Part shown: piece by piece, positions 52,192 to 61,427 of the stretch | How positions within the stretch are numbered: the stretch's first letter is position 1 | Layout of the letters: the number at the start of each line of letters is the position of its first letter | NCBI RefSeq assembly: GCF_000429405.1 | Contig: NZ_AUBU01000002.1 | Coordinates: forward strand, 124,001 to 188,000 | Source of the DNA: Algoriphagus marincola DSM 16067 | GTDB taxonomy: Bacteria; Bacteroidota; Bacteroidia; Cytophagales; Cyclobacteriaceae | Direction: 5' to 3' | DNA: 64,000 bases | Notes under the pieces: generated by a model | Seen by the model: only the letters and a program-made list of their open reading frames with translations | What the model was told of the DNA's origin: nothing | Database searches by the model: none | Position numbers and translations under genes: made by a program

Positions 52192-53871
52192 ATGAGCGCA
52201 GAAAAAATCATCTTTTCGATGGCAGGGGTCTCAAAAGTGTATCCCCCGCAGAAAAAAGTACTCAAAGATATCTATCTCTCATTTTTCTATGGTGCCAAAA
52301 TCGGCGTCCTAGGTTTGAACGGTTCGGGAAAGTCTTCCTTGCTCCGGATCATTGCAGGCATTGACAAGGATTACCTCGGCGAAGTGGTATTTTCCCCAGG
52401 ATACTCTGTAGGAATGCTGGAGCAAGAGCCTAAGCTCGATCCGACCAAAACAGTCAAAGAAGTAGTAGAGGAGGCCGTAGCTGACACGGTCAATCTGCTC
52501 AAAGAATTTGAAGAGATCAACGAAAAATTCATGGATCCGGCCTTGATGGAAGATCCGGATGCGATGAATAAGCTGATCGAGCGTCAGGGAGAAGTTCAGG
52601 AAAAACTGGACGCAGCCAATGCTTGGGAACTGGATGTCATGCTGGACAAGGCTATGGATGCCTTGAGACTTCCTCCTGCAGAGGCCAACGTAGCAAATCT
52701 TTCTGGAGGAGAAAAGCGAAGGGTTGCTCTTTGCCGTCTTCTACTTATGGAGCCGGACGTACTCCTCTTGGATGAACCTACCAACCATTTGGATGCAGAG
52801 TCTGTCCACTGGCTGGAGCAGCATTTGCAAAACTATAAGGGTACGGTCATCGCAGTGACCCACGACCGATACTTCCTGGATAACGTAGCCGGCTGGATTT
52901 TGGAACTGGATCGAGGAGAAGGTATTCCGTGGAAAGGGAATTATTCCTCTTGGCTGGAGCAAAAGCAAAACCGACTAAAGCAAGAAGAAAAAACCGAATC
53001 CAAGCGTCAGAAGACCTTGGAGCGGGAATTGGAATGGATTCGTATGTCGCCCAAAGCCCGACAGTCTAAAGGCAAGGCCCGTCTAAATGCTTATGATAAG
53101 TTGGTCGGAGAAGAAGCAAAAGAGAAAGAAGCGAAGTTGGAGCTTTTCATCCCTCCTGGGCCGAGATTGGGAGCCAAAGTCATCGAGGCAAATAATGTTT
53201 CGAAGGCTTACGGTGATAAGTTATTGTTTGAAAACTTAAGTTTTGCTTTGCCACAAGGTGGGATCGTCGGAATCATCGGTCCAAATGGTGCTGGTAAAAC
53301 TACTTTGTTTAAACTGATCACCGGGCAGGAAAAGCCTGATTCAGGTAATTTTGAAGTGGGAGAGACCGTACAGCTTTCCTATGTAGATCAAGAGCATGAT
53401 TCTTTGGATCCGAATAAGACGGTGTATCAGATTATTTCGGATGGGAATGAGCATATGAAACTAGGCAACAAGGAAGTTAATTCCCGTGCCTATGTGTCCA
53501 AGTTCAACTTTGCCGGAGCAGATCAGGAAAAGAAAGTTGGAGTACTCTCAGGCGGTGAGCGTAACCGGGTTCACCTCGCAATGATGCTCAAGGAAGGCGG
53601 AAACTTGCTGCTTTTGGACGAACCGACCAACGACTTGGATGTAAACACGCTACGAGCTTTGGAAGAAGCATTGGAAAACTTCGGTGGCTGTGCGGTGATC
53701 ATTTCCCACGACCGTTGGTTCCTGGATCGTATCTGTACGCATATTTTGGCTTTTGAAGGTGATTCTCAGGTATATTGGTTTGAAGGTAATTTCACCGACT
53801 ATGAGGAAAACAAGAAAAAGCGGCTGGGTGATGTGACGCCGAAGCGAATTCGGTATAAGAATCTGAAGTAA
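52192..53871 (+). CDS. ettA: Energy-dependent translational throttle EttA
   Basis: Cytoplasmic ABC-F protein that binds the ribosomal E site and gates the first elongation step by ATP/ADP ratio. The 559-residue protein has two ABC domains: Walker A GLNGSGKSS and GPNGAGKTT, signatures LSGGEKRRVALCR and LSGGERNRVHLAM, Walker B LLLLDEPTNHLD and LLLLDEPTNDLD. The EttA arm insertion (about 95-140) and the toe linker (about 255-310) are present. Length is within two to five residues of other EttA proteins. Confidence 0.95.
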   Translation: MSAEKIIFSMAGVSKVYPPQKKVLKDIYLSFFYGAKIGVLGLNGSGKSSLLRIIAGIDKDYLGEVVFSPGYSVGMLEQEPKLDPTKTVKEVVEEAVADTVNLLKEFEEINEKFMDPALMEDPDAMNKLIERQGEVQEKLDAANAWELDVMLDKAMDALRLPPAEANVANLSGGEKRRVALCRLLLMEPDVLLLDEPTNHLDAESVHWLEQHLQNYKGTVIAVTHDRYFLDNVAGWILELDRGEGIPWKGNYSSWLEQKQNRLKQEEKTESKRQKTLERELEWIRMSPKARQSKGKARLNAYDKLVGEEAKEKEAKLELFIPPGPRLGAKVIEANNVSKAYGDKLLFENLSFALPQGGIVGIIGPNGAGKTTLFKLITGQEKPDSGNFEVGETVQLSYVDQEHDSLDPNKTVYQIISDGNEHMKLGNKEVNSRAYVSKFNFAGADQEKKVGVLSGGERNRVHLAMMLKEGGNLLLLDEPTNDLDVNTLRALEEALENFGGCAVIISHDRWFLDRICTHILAFEGDSQVYWFEGNFTDYEENKKKRLGDVTPKRIRYKNLK

Positions 53872-53912
53872 GCTTTGAAGTCAGAAGGCTAAAATCAGAA
53901 AGCTGAAATAAT

Positions 53913-53949
53913 GCCTCTCGAGGAGAAATCTTCGAGAGGCTTTGTTTTT
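53913..53949 (+). terminator. Terminator after ettA
   Basis: Perfect 9-bp stem GCCTCTCGA/TCGAGAGGC (53913-53921 with 53932-53940), then TTTGTTTTT. The preceding 40 bases are purine-rich like the spacer after pgk. Confidence 0.9.
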
Positions 53950-53992
53950 CTATCAAGATTTTGAGTTATTACTCTAAAATTAGTTTTTCAGA

Positions 53993-54190
53993 ATGAGCAA
54001 ACGTCGACTCTATTTCCATCTTTCCATGATCTTGATTGCCTTATTGATTGGTGGTCTATCTCTTTGGCAATCTGGTTTTTGGATGGATGGACGGAATAAG
54101 GTTCCTAATTTCACGGCAATTGCTATGGTGTTTCTGGTTTTTTCTCAGGGAATGATGCTGAAAGCAGGATTGAAAAAAGGTAAAGACTAG
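53993..54190 (+). CDS. Small membrane protein
   Basis: A 65-residue protein with two hydrophobic segments (about 8-27 and 40-57), a basic N terminus (KRRLYF) and a basic C terminus (KKGKD). Hence both ends are probably cytoplasmic. No family recognised. It lies between the ettA terminator and the propeller lipoprotein gene. Confidence 0.65.
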   Translation: MSKRRLYFHLSMILIALLIGGLSLWQSGFWMDGRNKVPNFTAIAMVFLVFSQGMMLKAGLKKGKD

Positions 54191-54242
54191 GTTGATTTTA
54201 AAAAAAAATGACTGACAGTCTATTGATATTTTCTGACTAATT

Positions 54243-55445
54243 ATGAAGTCTATATTTAGATATTCTTTTCTTTTTTTGATTGTCATTGGATTGTTTTCCT
54301 GTAACTCCGAGCAGGAGTATCGATTTGATACAGAAGAAAAAGAGATTTTGATTGACCTTGACCAACCGATCACCTTCGATGCCAGTCAATTTTTTGATAC
54401 CTGTTTTATAGTTCCTTTGGATGATAGGGAGTTGATCGGGGAGGTAAGTGAGGTGTATTTTGATCAAGAAAAAATAATTATAACAGATAGGAAAATCACT
54501 CAGAGAATCTTTCAATTTGATTGGAAAGGGAATCTATTAAGGCTGATCGGAACTGAAGGTGAAGGGCCGGGAGAGTATAAATTTCAGAGAGATGTGCAGC
54601 TCCTATCTGATGATGAGATAATTATCTATAGTAATGCTACCAATAAACTGGTTTTTCAAAACATTTTTGAGAAAAAAGGGCGCGATTTGAAATTAGATAC
54701 ACTAGGTCCATTGACAGATTTCAAGTGGTTCAATAGTAAGTATCACCTAACTCGGGAGAATAGTTCGTACCAAAGTAATCAGATTATTATTCTTGATTCG
54801 TCCTTAAAGGTTTTAAAACAAATTGATTTAAATGAAAAGTTTCTTTCTCAAGATCAATCCAAATATGGGATGGGTAAGGATCATCTTATCTTTCCAAAAT
54901 GGAAAAAAGAAGGTTTTTATTTTTCTGATACAGAAAATCCATATTTCTTGGATTTTGATAATGATCAGCTCAAAGATATTTATCGTGTTCGCTTTTCAGA
55001 ACGGGAGGTTGATTATTCAAGAATCAATACTGGTTCCGAACTAGGTAAGCTCAACATGGCCAAGGAGTTTAATTTGGTTTATTTTTCAAATAATTTACAA
55101 GTCCATTCTGACTTTATGTTTTTAGGCTTTGGTGAAGGAATTTACTCTAAAATGGCTATTTGGGATAAAAAGTCAAAAATAGCTTACCCAATTAAAAATA
55201 TTGAGAATGATTTGACTATTATTCCGGGTATCAATTCGATTGGAATTAGTGTAGAACTCAGTTCTCAACTAGGATATCATCTATTTGTGATAGATGCCCC
55301 TATGTTATTAGATATGTTAGAGGAGGTTGAAACAAAAGATAATTTTTACCTAGAGAGGTTGCGAGCTTTAAATATTCAGAGTGATGATAATCCAGTTTTA
55401 CTCTTTTTTCGATTCAAAGAAAGGGTAGAGTTAGATTTTCCATAG
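54243..55445 (+). CDS. 6-bladed beta-propeller lipoprotein
   Basis: A 400-residue lipoprotein (lipobox GLFSC, C20) with the NHL/6-bladed beta-propeller layout common in Bacteroidota. The landmark is the blade motif RLIGTEGEGPGEYKFQRDVQL (shown in part; about 100-118), after IFQFDWKGN. The coding sequence is clearly richer in A and T than its neighbours. Its last 70 bases overlap the convergent metallophosphoesterase gene. Ligand unknown. Confidence 0.83.
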   Translation: MKSIFRYSFLFLIVIGLFSCNSEQEYRFDTEEKEILIDLDQPITFDASQFFDTCFIVPLDDRELIGEVSEVYFDQEKIIITDRKITQRIFQFDWKGNLLRLIGTEGEGPGEYKFQRDVQLLSDDEIIIYSNATNKLVFQNIFEKKGRDLKLDTLGPLTDFKWFNSKYHLTRENSSYQSNQIIILDSSLKVLKQIDLNEKFLSQDQSKYGMGKDHLIFPKWKKEGFYFSDTENPYFLDFDNDQLKDIYRVRFSEREVDYSRINTGSELGKLNMAKEFNLVYFSNNLQVHSDFMFLGFGEGIYSKMAIWDKKSKIAYPIKNIENDLTIIPGINSIGISVELSSQLGYHLFVIDAPMLLDMLEEVETKDNFYLERLRALNIQSDDNPVLLFFRFKERVELDFP

Positions 55446-56683
55446 GTCTTATTAATGTATTCCTTTTTCCTCCTCAACTCCAGCACAGTAATCTCAGGCC
55501 AAATTCCCACTCTTCCCGGAAAGGCCAAAAACCCAAAACCCCGATTGACGTGGAGGTAGCGACCCAATTCTTCGTAGAGCCCGGCCCATTTCGGATAGCG
55601 AAGGGAAGCGGGACTCCATCTGATAAATCCAGGAATCTCAATTCCAAACTGCATCCCGTGGGTATGCCCACTCAGGGTGAGATGGATCAGTTGGGAGAAT
55701 TTTTTGACTACCTCATCAAAGTGGGAGGGATCGTGACTCATCAGAATCTTAAAACTTTTTTCTTCCAGATTGGCGGTAGCTTTGTTTAGATCCCCGTATT
55801 GAGCAAAGCCTTTTCCCCAGTTTTCCACGCCGATTAGGTCTATGCTGGAATTTCCTTTTTGAATTTTTACACTTTCGTTTCGAAGAAGTTTGAAGCCCAA
55901 TTCTTCCTGGATTTGACAAAGGCGCTGAAGATTCTGTGCCTTGGCTTCTCTGCTAGGCCAAGCCACATAGTCCCCATAGTCATGATTACCCAAAATGGAA
56001 TACTTGCCCATCGGAGCCTTTAGCTTTTTGAAAGTCTCGATCCAGGGCTCCATTTCTCCTGCATGATTATTCACCAAGTCACCCGTAAATAGAATCATAT
56101 CGGACTCCTGCTGATTGATCAGGTCCACTCCGTATTCGAGTTTCTCCTTGTTGTCGAAGCTTCCAGAGTGAATATCCGAAATTTGGGTGATAGTAAATCC
56201 ATCAAATTCCTCCGGTAGGTCATCAAATTCCAGGGTATGCTTCATCACCCGGTAGCGGTATTTTCCAATCAGTACCCCATGCAGGGTTCCCAAAAAAGGA
56301 ATGGCAGAAAGTAGCAGGGCGGTTTGGCTGATAAATTTCCGTCGCTCTGGCAAGAAATCCCTATTGTTAGTTCCACTGATCGACTGAAAAACACCTCTAG
56401 CAATACGTGTGATATCTTCACCGAAAAGAAAAACCAGAATAATCAGCTTAGGGAGGATAGAAAGCACCAGAAGTGAGATCAGCCTTCCGAAATTCAAACC
56501 AACATTGATTCGGTCAAAAGTCAGGAAAACGAAGATGGCGAATAGGTAAATCCCAATTGAAAACACCCAAAAACCGATTTTGACCCAGTTTTGGTTTGGA
56601 AAGAGTGTTTTGAAAGCTTGGTAAGAATACCAATCAATAAGTCCTAGAAAGAGCAGGAAGAATAGAATACGGATAAAAACCAC
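55376..56683 (-). CDS. Membrane-anchored metallophosphoesterase
   Basis: A 435-residue protein with four N-terminal transmembrane segments (about 2-22, 35-54, 68-90, 112-135) and a calcineurin-like phosphoesterase domain. Metal-site motifs are ITQISDIHSG, LFTGDLVNN, LGNHDYGDY, MSHDP and LSGHTHGMQFG. It resembles YkuE/YaeI-type enzymes that act on lipid-linked or nucleotide phosphates; the substrate is unknown. The start is GTG at 56683. The last 23 or so residues, ending KSKTGLSSL, lie inside the antisense of the propeller gene. Confidence 0.9.
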   Translation of the reverse strand: MVFIRILFFLLFLGLIDWYSYQAFKTLFPNQNWVKIGFWVFSIGIYLFAIFVFLTFDRINVGLNFGRLISLLVLSILPKLIILVFLFGEDITRIARGVFQSISGTNNRDFLPERRKFISQTALLLSAIPFLGTLHGVLIGKYRYRVMKHTLEFDDLPEEFDGFTITQISDIHSGSFDNKEKLEYGVDLINQQESDMILFTGDLVNNHAGEMEPWIETFKKLKAPMGKYSILGNHDYGDYVAWPSREAKAQNLQRLCQIQEELGFKLLRNESVKIQKGNSSIDLIGVENWGKGFAQYGDLNKATANLEEKSFKILMSHDPSHFDEVVKKFSQLIHLTLSGHTHGMQFGIEIPGFIRWSPASLRYPKWAGLYEELGRYLHVNRGFGFLAFPGRVGIWPEITVLELRRKKEYINKTYGKSNSTLSLNRKKSKTGLSSL

Positions 56684-56893
56684 TTAGAAATAGAATTTTA
56701 AAGGAAGGGAATCGGGCAATAAAATAGCTAAACGGAAAGGATTTAATCAAGTTGGGGAATCCTTTGGGTAAACCTCTTAGGCTGAAAGAAGTTTCGTGAG
56801 CTTATGGACTTTCCTTTTTGTCTGGCATTTAAAAATTCACCTTACTTTTCCTTTTCTTTGTGAGGAATTTTTCACCAACCAGCCTCTTACACT

Positions 56894-58198
56894 ATGAGAC
56901 AGCTACTCCTCAGACCAGGAGCCGAAGAACTCTCCTATGAAATTCGTGGAATTGTCAAGAAAGCAAGGCAAATCGAGGCCTTGGGCTATGGGATGACCTG
57001 GGAGAATATCGGGGATCCAATCCAGAAGAATAATCAGATTCCAGACTGGATGAAATCCATTATTTCTGAGCTGCTTAAGGAAGATCAAACCTACGGATAT
57101 GCCGACTCCAAAGGGGTGCTGGAAACGAGGAGATTTCTTGCTGATCTCAATAATGAAAAAGGAGGCGCTCAAATTTCAGCAGAAGATGTTTTATTCTTCA
57201 ATGGGCTAGGAGATGCAATCGCCAAATTGTATCAATTTTTGGTACCAACAGCCCGGATCATCGGTCCTTCTCCTGCATACTCTACCCACAGCTCTGCAGA
57301 GGCTGCTCATGCCAATGCGGCTCCAATTACCTACAAACTCGATCCGGATAATCAGTGGCTTCCGGACATGGAGGACCTGTACCTGAAAGTCAAATACAAT
57401 CCGTCCATTGTCGGGATTCTGATTATCAACCCCGACAATCCAACCGGGATGGTGTATCCCAAAGAGATTTTGGAAGGCTTTGTGAGAATAGCAGAGGAAT
57501 TTAAGCTTCTGCTAATCGCTGATGAGATCTATCAGAATATTACCTACAATGGCATCAAAGCAGTTGCCCTTGCTGAAGTAATCGGAAGCCGTCCTGCCAT
57601 TTCATTGAAAGGGATTTCCAAGGAATTCCCATGGCCTGGAGCACGCTGTGGCTGGATGGAATTTTACAATCGGGAAGCTTCTGAGGAGTTCTCCAAGCTC
57701 TGCCAGACATTGGAAAATGCCAAGATGATCGAGGTTTGCTCGACCATTTTACCGCAGCTATCCATTCCAAGGATTATGAGTCATCCTGCCTATTTCTCTT
57801 ATCGAGAGAGAGCGAATGCGCAAATTGGAAAACGCAGTGACTGGATGCGAGAGATTTTGGGTGATATCAATGGGATTAAGTTTAACCCAACCCAAGGGGC
57901 TTTTTACAATACCATTGTTTTTGAGGAAGGAAGACTTTCTGAAAATCAGTTTCTGCCGATCGAAGACCAGAAATTGAAAGATTTACTGGATTCTTGGCTC
58001 ACTGAACCCAATATGCCATTGGATAAGCGATTTGTCTATTATTTACTAGCTGCTGAGCGGATTTGTGTCGTTCCGATTTCCTCGTTTTGTTCTGATTTGC
58101 GAGGATTTCGAGTAACGCTGCTGGAGGAGAATGAGGAAGTTTTTAAGGATACCTTTACTCGACTCGGGAAGGCCATTGAATTCTATTTGAATAGCTGA
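56894..58198 (+). CDS. PLP-dependent class I aminotransferase
   Basis: A 434-residue fold-type I aminotransferase. The PLP lysine is K243 in KGISKEFPWPGARCGW, with R251 for the substrate carboxylate; YGYADSKGVLETRRFLA, NPDNPTGMVYPKE and ADEIYQNITY are the usual conserved blocks. The pattern suits alanine- or aspartate-type aminotransferases of the AlaA/AlaC branch; substrate not fixed. Monocistronic, convergent with dinB. Confidence 0.9.
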   Translation: MRQLLLRPGAEELSYEIRGIVKKARQIEALGYGMTWENIGDPIQKNNQIPDWMKSIISELLKEDQTYGYADSKGVLETRRFLADLNNEKGGAQISAEDVLFFNGLGDAIAKLYQFLVPTARIIGPSPAYSTHSSAEAAHANAAPITYKLDPDNQWLPDMEDLYLKVKYNPSIVGILIINPDNPTGMVYPKEILEGFVRIAEEFKLLLIADEIYQNITYNGIKAVALAEVIGSRPAISLKGISKEFPWPGARCGWMEFYNREASEEFSKLCQTLENAKMIEVCSTILPQLSIPRIMSHPAYFSYRERANAQIGKRSDWMREILGDINGIKFNPTQGAFYNTIVFEEGRLSENQFLPIEDQKLKDLLDSWLTEPNMPLDKRFVYYLLAAERICVVPISSFCSDLRGFRVTLLEENEEVFKDTFTRLGKAIEFYLNS

Positions 58199-58209
58199 AA
58201 AGTCCAGCT

Positions 58210-59310
58210 TTATTCGAAAGGGATTTTCAGTTGCTCTCCAAAATGCACCTGTTCTTCAGTGATATTGAGGTTGGAAAGGCCAAGCCCCAAGAGCCTGATG
58301 GCTTTGGGGATTTCTTCCTGCCTTAACAGCTCTATACCCACTTCCCAGATTTGAGCCGGTTCGGGATATTGTTCCAAAGTTTTGCTTCGAGTCTGTTGGG
58401 TAAAGTCAGCGTATTTAAGTTTGATCGTAACCGTTCGGCCTTTGATTCCTCCTTTTTGGCTTCGCTTGATTACCTCTTCGAAAATTGATTTCAATTCCAT
58501 TTCCATTTCCTCGAGGCTGATGAGGTCCTTTTCGAAGGTATTTTCTGCACTGAGACTCTTTCGAACTCGGTGAGGCTGAACCTCTGACAGGTGAATTCCT
58601 CGCACGATATTGTAGTAGTGAAGGCCGGACTTGCCAAATTTCTTGGTGAGGAATTGGAGGGAAAATTCCTTGAGATCTTTGCCGTTGAATATTCCTAGCT
58701 TTTCCATTTTTTCGGCTGTGACCTTTCCTATTCCAAAGAATTTTTTGATCGGTAGCTTTTCTAAAAATTCTTCGGCTTCTTCAGGCAAAATCACTGCTTG
58801 TCCATTGGGCTTATTTAGATCGGAAGCGATTTTTGCCAAAAACTTATTGTAGCTGACCCCGGCTGAGGCATTCAAGCCTGTTTTTTCTTTGATTTTTTGC
58901 CGTATCTGCCTGGCGATTAAAATGGCGGATTTGAGCCCCATTTTATTTTCCGTCACATCCAAAAATGCTTCATCCAAAGAAAGGGGCTCAACCAAGTCAG
59001 TGTATTCAAAGAATATTTCCCTGATCTGCCGTGAGAGCTCCCGATAGCGGTCAAATCGATGAGGTGCAAAGATAAGATGCGGACATTTCCTAGCTGCCAA
59101 AACGGAGGACATAGCTGAGTGAATTCCATATTTTCTCGCTTCATAGCTAGCAGCTGCCACCACACCTCTCGCCGCATTCCCTCCAACTACCAGAGGCTTT
59201 CCACGCCATTCAGGATGGTCCAGTTGCTCCACCGAGGCATAGAATGCATCCATGTCGACATGGATTATTTTTCGGATGATTTGGCCAGGATTACTTTCTT
59301 TATTTTCCAC
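58210..59310 (-). CDS. dinB: DNA polymerase IV
   Basis: Y-family translesion polymerase. Catalytic acids are D19/D21 (IHVDMDAFYASVEQ) and D113/E114 (SLDEAFLDVT). The helix-hairpin-helix thumb (FFGIGKVTAEKMEKLGI) and little-finger domain follow; total 366 residues. The C terminus, EQVHFGEQLKIPFE, ends in a beta-clamp-type motif QLKIPF. It overlaps the upstream pabB gene by 11 bases. Confidence 0.95.
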   Translation of the reverse strand: MENKESNPGQIIRKIIHVDMDAFYASVEQLDHPEWRGKPLVVGGNAARGVVAAASYEARKYGIHSAMSSVLAARKCPHLIFAPHRFDRYRELSRQIREIFFEYTDLVEPLSLDEAFLDVTENKMGLKSAILIARQIRQKIKEKTGLNASAGVSYNKFLAKIASDLNKPNGQAVILPEEAEEFLEKLPIKKFFGIGKVTAEKMEKLGIFNGKDLKEFSLQFLTKKFGKSGLHYYNIVRGIHLSEVQPHRVRKSLSAENTFEKDLISLEEMEMELKSIFEEVIKRSQKGGIKGRTVTIKLKYADFTQQTRSKTLEQYPEPAQIWEVGIELLRQEEIPKAIRLLGLGLSNLNITEEQVHFGEQLKIPFE

Positions 59311-60535
59311 TCAGGACCTCCAGGATGGCATTTGCTTTTAGCAGACATTCATCATACTCTTGCTCAGCTTCGGCATCGATGGTGATGGCACTGCCTACAG
59401 CAAAATAGAGTTTTTTGCTCGATTGATCTAAGATGATGCTCCTGATTATTACCGAAAAGTCAAAATCTCCACTTTCGTTTATGAATCCCAAGGCTCCTGA
59501 AAACCAGCCTCTTTTGAAGTTTTCGAATTGTTCAATGAGCTCCATGGTTTTGATTTTGGGGGCGCCTGTCATACTTCCCATGGGAAAAGTGGCCTCAATG
59601 ATTTGTCTAAAGGTCGCATTTGGTTTGAGGGTAGCTGATACAGTACTGATCATCTGATGTACTCTGGGAAAAGAGTAGAGTCCAAAGAGCTCTGGAACCT
59701 CAACCGATCCTATTTCCGAGACTTTGGATAGGTCATTGCGCATGAGGTCTGTGATCATGAGGTTCTCCGCACGTTCCTTCTCACTTGCATGGAGCTGCTT
59801 TTTGTTTTTGAGGTCTTCTGCTTCATTTTGTCCCCTTTTGGCAGTTCCTTTGATCGGCTGGGCGATGAGTTGATTCCCTGTTTTTTTCAGGAAACGTTCT
59901 GGTGAGGCAGATAGAATGTATTTTTCCCCAGCTTTAAAAAGTGCCGCAAATGGCATCGGAGACTTTTTATTCAACCTGAGAAAGGTATAGACTGGGTCCA
60001 TGTCTTCAAAATCCGCTTGGTACGCTATGCAATAGTTCATTTCATAGGTATTGCCCTCACGGATTTCATCCTGAATCATTCGAAAATTTTTCAGATATTC
60101 CTCTTTGCTTGTCTGAGAATGAATGTTAATTGATGTCGTTTTTGGTTTTGGGCAAACTAGATTGAAAATTTCTGGTGGTAATGGCTGGCTAGAACTGATC
60201 TCCGAATTATTCCAGGATAGCTGGAGTTCGGGCTGGAAAAACAGAAAGTCAGGTAGCTCAAAAAAACTCGGGTTTTTACTCGATAGTTTCTCGATTTGAT
60301 TTTTAAAATCATAAGAAAAAATACCGGCCAGAGCTTCTTTCGAATATCTTTTTTCAAGCTCTTCGATTGAATTGATTGCTTGGTTTCCGGTTAGAATTTG
60401 ATTGGGAAATGGGCCTTTGGGGTAGGAGTGACTATTCCCATGAGTAAAAAGATAGTGGCTGTAGTTTTGATCAATCCAGCGAAGTAAATGAGGGAGATCT
60501 TTTTCTTCTGAAAATGGATAGGTGTGTGAGTTCAC
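59300..60535 (-). CDS. pabB: Aminodeoxychorismate synthase component I
   Basis: Chorismate-binding enzyme that makes 4-amino-4-deoxychorismate for folate. The 411-residue protein has the PabB-type PIKGT motif (QPIKGTAKRGQ); anthranilate synthase has PIAGT here. Other blocks are ITDLMRNDLSKV, FPRVHQMISTVSA, GSMTGAPKIKTMELI and YFAVGSAITIDAEAEQEYDECLLKA in part. The N-terminal domain is short. The start is GTG at 60535. No glutamine amidotransferase partner is nearby. Overlaps dinB by 11 bases. Confidence 0.92.
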   Translation of the reverse strand: MNSHTYPFSEEKDLPHLLRWIDQNYSHYLFTHGNSHSYPKGPFPNQILTGNQAINSIEELEKRYSKEALAGIFSYDFKNQIEKLSSKNPSFFELPDFLFFQPELQLSWNNSEISSSQPLPPEIFNLVCPKPKTTSINIHSQTSKEEYLKNFRMIQDEIREGNTYEMNYCIAYQADFEDMDPVYTFLRLNKKSPMPFAALFKAGEKYILSASPERFLKKTGNQLIAQPIKGTAKRGQNEAEDLKNKKQLHASEKERAENLMITDLMRNDLSKVSEIGSVEVPELFGLYSFPRVHQMISTVSATLKPNATFRQIIEATFPMGSMTGAPKIKTMELIEQFENFKRGWFSGALGFINESGDFDFSVIIRSIILDQSSKKLYFAVGSAITIDAEAEQEYDECLLKANAILEVLSGK

Positions 60536-60540
60536 AATAC

Positions 60541-60568
60541 AAAAAAAGGGAATTCCGAAGAATTCCCT
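60541..60568 (-). terminator. Terminator after the yceI lipoprotein gene
   Basis: Perfect 10-bp stem AAGGGAATTC/GAATTCCCTT (60545-60554 with 60559-60568), CGAA loop, and a T run on the minus strand. Confidence 0.9.
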
Positions 60569-60591
60569 TGATTTAAATTGGTTGATTGTAA

Positions 60592-61314
60592 TTAGTTTGC
60601 TTTTACGTCAAGCATCAAAGATACAGTATTGTAGATAAACTGATCTTTTGCTTTGTCAACTGCATTAGCTTCGTCTCCGTAAGATAGACCCCACTCAGTA
60701 CGATCAATGTTGAAGCCTGCTTTTGCAGTAACTACACCATTTTCCATCGCAACTGCAGCTGGGAACTTGATGTTTTTTGAAGTACCTCTCATAGTCAAGT
60801 TTCCGCTGATCCAATGAGTAGGAGTTTCAGGAGAAAGCTCAGATGCAGCCATTGGCGTATTGTCTGTCTCGAATTGCTCCATATCTGCAATTACATCACC
60901 AGCAGCGAAAGGCTCGATTCCTGTAATTTCAAAAGTTGCAGTTGGATGGTTGGCAGCGTCGAAGAAATCAGGAGACTGCAAGTGACCCCAAAGTTTGCCG
61001 TAGTTCTCAGAACCTTCCTCTAGGTCTTCGATTTTCAAACCTGTGATGTCAAATGTGAATTTTCCACCTGTAATTTCATCACCAGTCACTACCAAAGAAC
61101 CTTCGGTAGCGGGGATTTTTCCGAAGTGTTGACCAGCCGGCTTGTATCCTCTCCAAGAGATGGTAGTCGCATCCATGTCTAGGTTTAGAGTTTGTCCAGT
61201 AGCTTCTGCTACTTCTTTAGCTTCAGATGTTTCTACAGTTTCACTTGGTGCGCCGCATGCGAATGTCAAAAGGGCAGCCGAAAGAAATAGGCCTGTTTGT
61301 TTAAATAACTTCAT
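60592..61314 (-). CDS. YceI family lipoprotein
   Basis: A 240-residue lipoprotein (signal ending LLTFAC, C20), then an acidic linker (about 25-40) and a YceI lipocalin-like domain: ATTISWRGYKPAGQHFG, LWGHLQSPDFFDAANHPTATFEI, LTMRGTSKNIKFPA and a terminal YNTVSLMLDVKAN. The segment 118-150 is an insertion relative to the cytoplasmic YceI at 6719-7246. It binds a lipophilic ligand in the periplasm, by family. The operator-like palindrome that precedes marR and the first yceI recurs 28 bases before this start codon. Confidence 0.92.
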   Translation of the reverse strand: MKLFKQTGLFLSAALLTFACGAPSETVETSEAKEVAEATGQTLNLDMDATTISWRGYKPAGQHFGKIPATEGSLVVTGDEITGGKFTFDITGLKIEDLEEGSENYGKLWGHLQSPDFFDAANHPTATFEITGIEPFAAGDVIADMEQFETDNTPMAASELSPETPTHWISGNLTMRGTSKNIKFPAAVAMENGVVTAKAGFNIDRTEWGLSYGDEANAVDKAKDQFIYNTVSLMLDVKAN

Positions 61315-61341
61315 AATGGTTTGTGTTTAGTTTCAAATTTG

Positions 61342-61353
61342 ATGTATATACAC
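61342..61353. promoter_or_regulatory. Operator candidate upstream of the yceI lipoprotein
   Basis: ATGTATATACAC, containing the perfect palindrome TGTATATACA (61343-61352), identical to the core before marR (6158-6167). It ends close to the start of the leftward yceI gene and 75 bases before the rightward carbonic anhydrase-like gene. Confidence 0.65.
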
Positions 61354-61427
61354 GGAAAACCAAAATTAAAACAAAAAGTTCTGGTTCTCAGATTTTTTTT
61401 TGAATTTGTTCAAAAATCAAAAACTCA

